Source of the DNA: Nitrospira bacterium HGW-Nitrospira-1
Lineage (GTDB): Bacteria > Nitrospirota > Thermodesulfovibrionia > Thermodesulfovibrionales > UBA6898
Assembly (NCBI GenBank): GCA_002839535.1
Contig: PGYF01000084.1
Location: 1 to 12,692, forward strand
DNA: 12,692 bases
Direction: 5' to 3'
This document shows, piece after piece, positions 5,177 to 11,568 of the stretch. The notes beneath the pieces are model-generated. The model searched no databases. It saw only the letters and a program-made list of their open reading frames with translations, and had not been told where the DNA came from. Position 1 is the first letter of the stretch, and each line of letters begins with the position of its first letter. The position numbers were made by a program, and so were the translations under genes.

Positions 5177-6628
5177 ATGAATATAGATATAAAGAATATC
5201 AAAGGGGAAGATTGCGCCTGCGATGCGCTTATCTTCCTTTTTCCCGAGGACGCAGCAGAGGAACTGAAGAAGTTGCCCCGGGCAATAGCGCCGTTTATCA
5301 AAAAGGTATTTTCCAAAGAATTCTCCGGCAAACAAAATGAAGTGTTTTTAATGAAGGCCCCTGATTCTGTAAAACCTCAAAGGTTTCTTCTCGTCGGACT
5401 CGGCAAAAAGGACCGGATATCCGCAGAAAAAATACGCCAGGCAGGGGGAAAGGCAGCAACATATCTTCGGAGCATGGGGATGAAAAAGGCTGCGCTCTCT
5501 ACTGATTTCCTGTCTGCCCTGAAAATCTCTCCTGTTGAATTTATTGAAGGCGCGCTGCTCGGTCTTTATACCTACAGAAAATACAAAAAGGATGAGGACA
5601 AAAAATTTCTTGAGAATATCACCCTCCTTGCGAAACCTGCCAAAGAGCTTACTGAAGGATTAAAGCGGGCTGAGGCTGTGACAGGCGGTGTGTGTTTTGC
5701 CAGAGATATGGTGAATACGCCGGCCAATGATATGACGCCGACTCATCTTGCAAAGGCGGCTTTGTCTTTAAGAACAAAGCGTCTGTCGGTTAAGGCGCTG
5801 GACAAAAATGATGCGAAGAGGCTCGGTATGGGCGCTTTTCTTGCTGTTGCGAAGGGATCGAGGGAAGAACCCCGGTTTATTGTGCTTGATTATAAAGGGG
5901 CCAAAGGAGCGCCTGTTGTCCTTATCGGCAAATCAATAACCTTTGACAGCGGGGGTATATCCCTGAAACCCCCGGATAGCATGGAGAAGATGAAATACGA
6001 TATGGCAGGCGGAGCCTCTGTCCTTGGCGTTATGAAGGCGGTCGCTGCCTTAGAGTTGCCGATACATCTCATCGGCATACTTCCTGCAACAGAAAACCTC
6101 CCCGGAGGCGCTGCCGTAAAACCCGGCGATGTGGTAAGGTCGCTCAGCGGTAAAACCATCGAGATTATCAACACTGACGCCGAGGGGCGTCTTGTTGTCG
6201 CAGACGCAATTGCATACGCCAGGAGGCTGAAGCCAAGGGCTATAATTGATATAGCCACCCTTACGGGCGCATGTTTAATAGCCTTCGGCAATGAGGCGAT
6301 AGCGATGATGGGCAATGACCGGAAACTGCTCGATGCCCTGAGGAAATCAGGTGAAAATACCTATGAGCGTGTCTGGGAGATGCCGCTTTTTGAGGAGTAC
6401 AAGGAATATTTAAAGAGTGATATTGCTGATATCAAGAACATCGGCGGCAGAGATGGCGGGCTTGTTACAGCTGCATATTTCTTGTATGAATTTGCCGGTG
6501 ATACGCCCTGGGCGCACCTTGATATAGCAGGGACTGCCTGGGCTGAAAAGGAAAGGCCTTATGTGCCAAAGGGCGCCTCAGGGGTCGGAACAAGGCTGGT
6601 TTTGGATTTAATAAAGGAGTTGACGTGA
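5177..6628 (+). CDS. pepA: Leucyl aminopeptidase (M17 family)
   Basis: A cytosolic M17 metallo-aminopeptidase of 483 residues that removes N-terminal amino acids from peptides, normally as a hexamer with two metal ions. The C-terminal catalytic domain carries all expected residues (numbered from the ATG at 5177): metal ligands Lys252, Asp257, Asp275, Asp334 and Glu336, and catalytic Lys264 and Arg338. They lie in GKSITFDSGG, SLKP, KYDMAGG and the family signature NTDAEGRL. The first position after the metal lysine is Ser where Gly is usual. The N-terminal macro-like domain (about 1-160) is less conserved. I chose ATG 5177 because MNIDIKNI matches a natural first strand; an in-frame TTG at 5159 would add six residues and neither has a strong Shine-Dalgarno. 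The stop overlaps the next gene by 4 bp, so the two are translated as an operon. Confidence 0.93.
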   Translation: MNIDIKNIKGEDCACDALIFLFPEDAAEELKKLPRAIAPFIKKVFSKEFSGKQNEVFLMKAPDSVKPQRFLLVGLGKKDRISAEKIRQAGGKAATYLRSMGMKKAALSTDFLSALKISPVEFIEGALLGLYTYRKYKKDEDKKFLENITLLAKPAKELTEGLKRAEAVTGGVCFARDMVNTPANDMTPTHLAKAALSLRTKRLSVKALDKNDAKRLGMGAFLAVAKGSREEPRFIVLDYKGAKGAPVVLIGKSITFDSGGISLKPPDSMEKMKYDMAGGASVLGVMKAVAALELPIHLIGILPATENLPGGAAVKPGDVVRSLSGKTIEIINTDAEGRLVVADAIAYARRLKPRAIIDIATLTGACLIAFGNEAIAMMGNDRKLLDALRKSGENTYERVWEMPLFEEYKEYLKSDIADIKNIGGRDGGLVTAAYFLYEFAGDTPWAHLDIAGTAWAEKERPYVPKGASGVGTRLVLDLIKELT

Positions 6629-7374
6629 AACTGTTTAAGTTATTGCTAATTCCATCTTTTCTGCTTATTCCGGCAGTATCTTTTGCCTGGGGGCCGCTGA
6701 CCCATATCTACCTCGGCAATGAGCTCTATTCATTAGGCGCGCTCCTTCCCGCGGGCCTTGTCGAGATTATAAGGCGGCACAGAAAGGATTTTCTTTACGG
6801 AACCCTTATGGCTGACATCATTATCGGCAAGAAATATATGCCGAAAAATAAGAGTTCGCATAGCTGGGAGGTTTCCTTTGATCTGATGAAATCCGCCAGG
6901 ACAGACCAGCAAAAGGCCTTTGTCTATGGATATATGAGCCATCTTGCGGCTGACACCGTGGCGCATAATACCTATACAGTGGACAGAAAGAATCTGGGCC
7001 ATACCTTGATGGAAATGAAGGCAGATGCTGTCATTGACAAGAGATACTGGCTACAGGCCATTGCGATTGACAGAAAGACGCAGGCAAGAAATGATCTTTT
7101 CCTTGAAAATTCCCTCGAAAGATTTATGTTTTCCTTCAAGACAAACAAAAGGATATTCAAAGGTATGGTCTTCTTCTCCGTAGTAAATCAGCAGAGGATC
7201 GGTGATTTCATAGATAAGCAGCTTATTGCCACAATACCGGCGAGGGAAAAGATTGAGAAACTGCATGAAGAATCGCTGGATAAGATCGTAGAACTTTTCC
7301 AGAACTGGGAATCATCCCATGTTGTAAGGTTAAATCCCAGCGGCGCTGGATATAAGCCTACAAAAAACAGTTGA
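6625..7374 (+). CDS. Secreted zinc-dependent phospholipase C-like protein
   Basis: A 249-residue protein with a signal peptide (residues 1-21, ending VSFA). Cleavage would expose Trp22 as the mature N-terminus. This matters because in Bacillus-type phospholipase C the N-terminal Trp itself binds zinc. The remaining ligands appear in the right order: His27, Asp64, His79, His106-x3-Asp110-x3-His114, and His126-x3-Glu130 (SHLAAD, AHN, GHTLMEMKAD). The fold and nine-ligand, three-zinc site are those of the zinc PLC / S1-P1 nuclease superfamily, and the zinc_dep_PLPC family is the best fit. A phosphodiester bond in a lipid or other substrate outside the cytoplasm would be hydrolysed; the substrate is not known. 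It starts with GTG, has AAAGGAG (6613-6619) 5 nt upstream inside pepA, and overlaps the pepA stop as GTGA. The C-terminal 80 residues are lysine-rich and unassigned. Confidence 0.82.
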   Translation: MKLFKLLLIPSFLLIPAVSFAWGPLTHIYLGNELYSLGALLPAGLVEIIRRHRKDFLYGTLMADIIIGKKYMPKNKSSHSWEVSFDLMKSARTDQQKAFVYGYMSHLAADTVAHNTYTVDRKNLGHTLMEMKADAVIDKRYWLQAIAIDRKTQARNDLFLENSLERFMFSFKTNKRIFKGMVFFSVVNQQRIGDFIDKQLIATIPAREKIEKLHEESLDKIVELFQNWESSHVVRLNPSGAGYKPTKNS

Positions 7375-7731
7375 CCCAAAAAATGCAATTAGCAGGGGCG
7401 TGGATGACTGAAAAGTATTTTGCAGCAACACCTTTTACATGCCGGAATACAATTTTTAACCTGCATATAATTATTCAATCAGCGATTGTAACTTGTATTT
7501 TTCGGGTTGACGGGGCTGGATTGAGCGGCTTCGCCCTCTTTTCGTCGCTGTTCCTGGCGAAATGGAGCGTTAAATAGCCGTGAGTGTCTGAACCCGAAGG
7601 GTGAGTTTCACGGCTATAGCGGAATGAGCTTAGAACGGCAGAAAAAGGGCGTCCGGAGTGAAAGCCAGGCCTGCCAACTGCTGAATATACGATAGGGAAA
7701 ACCGGTCAAGCCCTTTCTGAATTCCTGATAA
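7375..7731. other. Structured non-coding gap between convergent genes
   Basis: This 357-bp stretch separates the 3' ends of the PLC-like and kinase genes. A TTG-initiated frame (7371-7577) crosses its left part but has no family resemblance. The clearest structure is TAGCCGTGA (7575-7583) facing TCACGGCTA (7608-7616), a perfect 9-bp outer stem. A smaller CCC-gaa-GGG hairpin is nested inside (about 7593-7601). Base composition shifts from AT-rich (7430-7500) to GC-rich (7508-7620). No T-run terminator is seen on either strand. It could encode a small RNA or be the remnant of a palindromic element. Confidence 0.45.
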
Positions 7732-9078
7732 TTACCTCGGCAGTATCAGGAAAAAATTGTTTCCGTATTGCGTAGGCTCATACCCGGCAATGCCGCCATG
7801 CAGTTCAACCGCAACCTTGATGAAGGCGAGGCCATGACCGATCCCAGGCCTGTTGAGGGCATTGCTGCCGCGGTACTCATCTTCGAAGATTTTTTCTCGT
7901 TCTTCCGGCGGAATATGGGGGCCGGTGCTGAAGACATTGTATTTGATCCCGTCGTTGCCGGGGCCGAAATAATCCCTGAGGATCTCATGGCCATAGGAGA
8001 TGCTTTTCTTCTTTTCCCCGGTCTCAGTTATTATCTCCTCTGTGTATTTCAGGGCGTTCGAGAAAAGGTTGGCATATACCTGGGCTATGAGACCGATATC
8101 AACCACACTGATGGTTTCCTGTTCCGGTATCCCGCTTGACTGATAGTTTACAGATATCCCCATGCCCTGGAACCTGTCAAGAAACCGTTCGAGCTGCGGC
8201 TGTACAACATCCCTGTTCATGTAACATTTTTTGGTAAGGAGGGTAAATCGCCCTTTGTCAAAATGGCTTCTGCGGAACAAGGTCTCCAGAAAGAGACTCA
8301 TATTTTTATAGTGTTTCTCGATATTTTGCAGTTCCTCCATCAGCCCTATGTTGATCTCATGGAGTTCAGACAATATTTTTTTATGAAAGTCCCGGTCGTC
8401 TGAAGCTCTCTCTGCGCATATGATAATATCTTTTTCAAGGGCGATATTTTTCTCGATCTTTTTCCTGAGGTGGTTCAAAAACAGTTTGTAGATGATATTG
8501 GGGGCGATGACATTATGCTCTATGTCAGCGACAAGGGAGCGGATGAACTTCAGATGTTCGATATTTTTCTCGATCATGAATTTGTTGTGGATGTTATAAC
8601 CGATACGGTTGGCATATTTTTCAAGGAAGAGTTCGCCGTGAGAACCCAGATCGTCTGTTGGATATACTTCCAGGAGACCGAGGATATTATCCTTTGTCTT
8701 AAAGGGGAGTTGATCGATGAACATTGCTTTCCCACGTATGATCAATACCAGATGCTTTGTGCTTGTATAGAAGAGATTTTTGTCAGGGACGATTTCATAA
8801 AGTGGAGGTCTGTGTAACTGATCTTTGGCGTCTTCAGTTGCTGCGATGAGCGACAAATCGTTTGTTTTCGGATCAATCAGATAGAGTTTTGCCTCAAGAT
8901 CAAAGAACCCTTTCGGGATTGCGACACAGAGGCAGCAAAAATCCTCGAAGCTGTCGAATTCCTGGGCAAGATCGAAAAAAATCGTCAGGGCATTATTTTC
9001 CGTTTGTTTAAAATCGTATAATGCATAATCCTGTTTTTTTGAATCAATGCGTTGGAGTATGTGTGATAAAGAGTTCAT
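7732..9078 (-). CDS. Soluble orphan histidine kinase-like sensor (GAF-like + HATPase)
   Basis: A 448-residue protein without transmembrane helices. Residues about 1-170 form a mixed alpha/beta, GAF-like sensor region. A helical dimerisation segment follows with His188 in EHNVIAPN, positioned like the phospho-acceptor H-box, then a long coiled region (about 195-270). The C-terminal HATPase_c domain has an N-box (YANLFSNALKYTEE, Asn337 and Asn341) and a G2-type loop (GIGHGLAFIKVAVELHGG). The G1 box is degenerate: YNVFSTGPHIP has Ser384 where the adenine-contacting Asp of D-x-G-x-G normally stands. ATP binding may therefore be altered or lost. No response regulator lies nearby, so a partner elsewhere or a non-kinase signalling role is possible. 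The ATG lacks a clear Shine-Dalgarno and lies 7 nt from an extended -10 box. Confidence 0.8.
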   Translation of the reverse strand: MNSLSHILQRIDSKKQDYALYDFKQTENNALTIFFDLAQEFDSFEDFCCLCVAIPKGFFDLEAKLYLIDPKTNDLSLIAATEDAKDQLHRPPLYEIVPDKNLFYTSTKHLVLIIRGKAMFIDQLPFKTKDNILGLLEVYPTDDLGSHGELFLEKYANRIGYNIHNKFMIEKNIEHLKFIRSLVADIEHNVIAPNIIYKLFLNHLRKKIEKNIALEKDIIICAERASDDRDFHKKILSELHEINIGLMEELQNIEKHYKNMSLFLETLFRRSHFDKGRFTLLTKKCYMNRDVVQPQLERFLDRFQGMGISVNYQSSGIPEQETISVVDIGLIAQVYANLFSNALKYTEEIITETGEKKKSISYGHEILRDYFGPGNDGIKYNVFSTGPHIPPEEREKIFEDEYRGSNALNRPGIGHGLAFIKVAVELHGGIAGYEPTQYGNNFFLILPR

Positions 9079-9085
9079 TATTCCA

Positions 9086-9094
9086 ATTATAGCA
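9086..9094 (-). promoter_or_regulatory. Extended -10 promoter of the kinase gene
   Basis: On the minus strand the sequence reads TGC-TATAAT, a consensus extended -10 element, ending 7 nt before the ATG at 9078. No good -35 box is present, which extended -10 promoters tolerate. Transcription would start at or next to the A of ATG, implying a leaderless mRNA. Confidence 0.65.
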
Positions 9095-9152
9095 TATCGG
9101 ATGTTTGCTTAAGAAACACGATAACGCAGAAATCATGAAAGGAGAAATTGGG

Positions 9153-9158
9153 TATAAT
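9153..9158 (+). promoter_or_regulatory. Candidate -10 box of moeA
   Basis: A perfect TATAAT lies 8 nt before the ATG at 9167 and about 35 nt before a possible GTG start at 9194. The -35 region is poor. The site is divergent from the kinase promoter, with the two -10 boxes 61 bp apart. Confidence 0.45.
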
Positions 9159-9166
9159 AGAGACAG

Positions 9167-9364
9167 ATGAAAGACATGCTCGGAAGGGAAAATGTGGTGG
9201 ACGCCGAAACAGCGCTGGGAATGCTGCTTGGGAATCTCCGCGCCGATAAGCTGCACCTTCCTTTGCCCGGTCAACAGTCGATGGATATGCTGTCAGGGCA
9301 GAAAACACTTTTGGCGCATCAGAGACAATTCCCGCCTATCTCAACCTCTTTCATGAGATTCTGA
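9167..9364 (+). pseudogene. moeA: moeA 5' fragment, out of frame with the rest
   Basis: Residues 1-30 of this 65-residue frame (through AETALGMLLGNLRADKL) look like the first helix of MoeA. From about 9253 the frame becomes meaningless. The same DNA read one frame over gives the proper MoeA continuation: APSFARSTVDGYAVRAEN and TFGASETIPAYLNLFHEILM. The expected segment between them, about 20-25 residues around the ALGRVLAEDVVSP-like motif, is absent, so a deletion of some 60-80 bp that also changed frame is the simplest explanation. The proper frame is closed by a TAA at the junction. The start is uncertain: ATG 9167 follows a TATAAT closely, while GTG 9194 or 9197 has GGAAGGG (9182-9188) at good distance. 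The fragment ends in TGA overlapping the ATG of the next ORF (TGATG). Confidence 0.7.
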
Positions 9365-10347
9365 TGTCTCAGAAGGCTGATTTCCTGCTTCCCAAAGACA
9401 GCGCAAGCAAGATCCCGACCGGCGGCATGCTCCCCCAAAACGCCGATGCGGTAGTTATGTTCGAGCACGTCCAGATTATCGACAAACAGATGATAGAGGT
9501 CATGAAGCCTGTTGCGCCTGGTGAAAATGTGATTCAGGTGGGGGAAGACGTCAAAAGAGGAGATATTGTTGTACGGCAGGGGCAGAGATTGCGGCCACAG
9601 GACATTGGCGCCTGTGCTGGCGTCGGCGTAACTGAAATAGCAGTTTATAAAAGACCGTTGGTCTCGATTATTTCGACAGGCGATGAGATTGTGCCGGCGC
9701 ATATATCCCCGGAAACCGGAAAGGTCAGGGATATAAATTCCTACGTAATTTCCGCGATGGTCTCTGAGTCCGGCGGTATTCCGATAAAGAAAGGCATCTT
9801 CAGGGACGAATACAAAAACCTGAGGGGTGCGATAGAGGCTGCCATGTCTGATTCTGATGCGATTGTTTTATCCGGCGGGACGTCGGTCGGGACAAAGGAT
9901 ATGGCGGCGAGGATAATCAATGATATTGGATCACCAGGGGTGCTCTTCCACGGTGTTTCTCTTAAGCCCGGCAAGCCGATGATCGGCGGGGTCATAAAGG
10001 GTATCCCTGTTTTCGGGCTTCCAGGACATCCTGCTGCGGTACTCATCTGCTTTGAGCTTTTTATCAGGCCTGTTTTACACAGGCTCTCCGGACTTAAGGA
10101 GAGGTGGCCGCAATACAGCAGCCGGACAGTAAGGGCAAGGCTTTCAAAAAATGTCGCTTCCTCGCAGGGCAGGGAAGATCATGTCAGGGTGATGCTTGAA
10201 GAAAGGGAAGGGGAACTCTGGGCTGTGCCTGTCCTCGGGAAGTCCGGGCTGATAACGACACTTGTGAGGGCGGACGGCGCTATAGTGATACCGCTCCTTA
10301 AAAACGGAATAGAGGCCGATGAGATGGTTGACGTGAGGCTTTTTTAG
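9364..10347 (+). CDS. moeA: Molybdopterin molybdenumtransferase MoeA, N-terminally truncated
   Basis: A 327-residue ORF that covers the middle and C-terminal parts of MoeA, the enzyme that inserts molybdate into adenylated molybdopterin in the last step of molybdenum cofactor synthesis. Recognisable are the lid-domain motif KIPTGGMLPQNADAVVM (16-32), STGDEIV with its conserved Glu, the MPT-binding loop LSGGTSVGTKD, SLKPGKP, GLPGHPAAV, and the C-terminal beta-barrel domain. The family's DGYAV motif, which holds a key Asp (Asp59 in E. coli), lies upstream of this ATG (about 9278-9292). It would be missing from a product started here. The ATG overlaps the stop of the out-of-frame 5' fragment (TGATG), so coupled translation could still make this shortened protein. 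Whether it is active is doubtful. A second moeA copy elsewhere in the genome would be expected if molybdoenzymes are used. Confidence 0.8.
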   Translation: MSQKADFLLPKDSASKIPTGGMLPQNADAVVMFEHVQIIDKQMIEVMKPVAPGENVIQVGEDVKRGDIVVRQGQRLRPQDIGACAGVGVTEIAVYKRPLVSIISTGDEIVPAHISPETGKVRDINSYVISAMVSESGGIPIKKGIFRDEYKNLRGAIEAAMSDSDAIVLSGGTSVGTKDMAARIINDIGSPGVLFHGVSLKPGKPMIGGVIKGIPVFGLPGHPAAVLICFELFIRPVLHRLSGLKERWPQYSSRTVRARLSKNVASSQGREDHVRVMLEEREGELWAVPVLGKSGLITTLVRADGAIVIPLLKNGIEADEMVDVRLF

Positions 10348-10384
10348 GCCGCATTATTTATAAATTATGGCCGGAACTATGGTA

Positions 10385-10517
10385 AGGATAAGTCGGAATA
10401 TAGTACTCTCGCTCATTCTCGCTGCGCTCCGAGGCTTTTGCCTCTTGATCTCTGAGATACATACTGTCGGAATATCGGCAAAAAAATCCGCTCCAATACT
10501 ATATCCCGCCTTATCCT
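10385..10517. repeat. 133-bp inverted-repeat element between moeA and formyltransferase
   Basis: Arms of 21 bp at 10385-10405 (AGGATAAGTCGGAATATAGTA) and 10497-10517 are complementary with two mismatches. Inside lie a GAGGC-tttt-GCCTC hairpin (10431-10444), a GAGA-type palindrome near 10449-10459, and a direct copy of GTCGGAATAT (10392 and 10466). The element has no coding capacity and looks like a folded dispersed repeat or MITE. Outside it, ATTTATAAATTATGGCCGGA (10356-10375) and a near copy (10535-10552) form a direct repeat, so the surrounding sequence may have been duplicated during insertion. Confidence 0.6.
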
Positions 10518-10560
10518 GTTTCGATTTGCCTGAAATTTATGAATTATCCGGATTAGGCCT

Positions 10561-11445
10561 GTGAAGACAGTCATAGTCACACGAACAGGGTTTCATCACA
10601 CGAGTTTTATAAACAGGCTTCAGGAGAGATTCGACATAGCCTGTGTTGTGCGCGAGGCCTATCCTGCTCAGCCAAAAAAAATTACCCTGCTTTCGGCATT
10701 CAGAAACCTCTTCAGAAAGAATGCAGCGAGCCTGATGAAGGACGAACAATTCATGAAAAAGTTTACTGAAACCTATTCTGCAGGATTTCGGCATCATCCA
10801 ATGCTGAGTCATTATCTTAAAGAGCGCTTTGATGTTGTGGCCGAAAAGCCGGGCACACAGTATCTGCATATCGGATGCAACGAAATAAACAGCCCTCAAC
10901 TCCGGGAGTATCTTGAGCCATTCAAACCTGATATCATAGCTGTATTGGGAAGCAGTGTGATCAGGCAGGAGTTGATCTCACTTCCGGCTGTTGCAATGAT
11001 AAACATCCACTCCGGACTTTCCCCTTATTACCGCGGCATGTGGAGTTATGCGTGGCCGATAGTCAATAGGGAACCCGAATATATCGGCGTCACCGTGCAC
11101 CACATAAACACGGGCATAGATACCGGCGATATCATCTGCCAGACAAAACCGCTTCTCGAAAAAGACGATGACCTGAACGCCATATTCCTGAAGGTCATCG
11201 CTGAAGGCATAGAACTGATGGTGAAGGCAATAGAAGAGATCAGCGCCAAAGGGAGTGTCGTGTCCCATAAGCAACCACGAAATACCGGAAGGCTATACCA
11301 ACTGAAAGATTTCGACGCTGCAGCAGCCTGTGTCTGCCTGAAAAACCTTGAGGACGGCCTTATTCAAGAATATTTCTCCAATAAGGAAGAACGCGACTCT
11401 GGAGTGGAACTCTTCGGCTATGTCCCGCCGGTAATAGTTCGATGA
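10561..11445 (+). CDS. Formyltransferase-family protein (sugar/amine N-formylation)
   Basis: A 294-residue member of the formyl_transf_N superfamily, which uses 10-formyltetrahydrofolate to formylate an amino group. The catalytic triad is present: Asn148 and His150 in MINIHSGLSPYYRG and Asp187 in HHINTGIDTGDII. The region before the triad (about 35-110) is longer and less conserved than in methionyl-tRNA formyltransferase, and the usual C-terminal tRNA-binding domain is not recognisable. An N-formyltransferase acting on an amino sugar is the better guess. Its neighbour is a NodB-type deacetylase, which supports a shared glycan or lipid-linked sugar substrate. The frame begins with GTG at 10561; only a weak AGG lies before it and no better start is nearby. 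Its TGA stop is the first base of the repeat element that separates it from the next gene. Cytoplasmic; substrate unknown. Confidence 0.78.
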   Translation: MKTVIVTRTGFHHTSFINRLQERFDIACVVREAYPAQPKKITLLSAFRNLFRKNAASLMKDEQFMKKFTETYSAGFRHHPMLSHYLKERFDVVAEKPGTQYLHIGCNEINSPQLREYLEPFKPDIIAVLGSSVIRQELISLPAVAMINIHSGLSPYYRGMWSYAWPIVNREPEYIGVTVHHINTGIDTGDIICQTKPLLEKDDDLNAIFLKVIAEGIELMVKAIEEISAKGSVVSHKQPRNTGRLYQLKDFDAAAACVCLKNLEDGLIQEYFSNKEERDSGVELFGYVPPVIVR

Positions 11446-11568
11446 TACGGAGTTGCATTCAAAATGATAACAAGGCGGCAAAGAGGAAGCGACGCAGGCA
11501 TACTGTTGGGTATGTTGAGGAACTGACGACGAAGCCAACGCAGTTAGTGTTTGAATGCGACTCCGTAT
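11445..11568. mobile_element. 124-bp MITE-like palindromic element
   Basis: Terminal inverted repeats of 19 bp with one mismatch: ATACGGAGTTGCATTCAAA at 11445-11463 and TTTGAATGCGACTCCGTAT at 11550-11568. The interior has further pairing, such as CATAC/GTATG (about 11500-11514), and should fold into a branched structure. There is no gene inside. The left end uses the last base of the formyltransferase stop codon and the right end reaches into the ATG of the deacetylase, so it fills the junction exactly. I have a general impression of this kind of sequence as a dispersed intergenic repeat, which a genome search would settle. Confidence 0.65.

Noticed and set aside
7569..7575. GTTAAAT as an attC R' box
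   Set aside because: It fits GTTRRRY, but no matching R'' or paired L arms are found upstream.
7371..7577. 68-residue ORF starting TTG after the PLC-like gene
   Set aside because: No RBS, no family resemblance, and it runs into the structured GC-rich segment; most likely chance.
7575..7616. Group II intron hairpin (AGCCGTG...CACGGCT)
   Set aside because: Superficial similarity only; no reverse transcriptase and no recognisable catalytic domain V.
10367..10564. 65-residue ORF between moeA and the formyltransferase
   Set aside because: It is generated by the palindromic element and has no RBS or recognisable domain.
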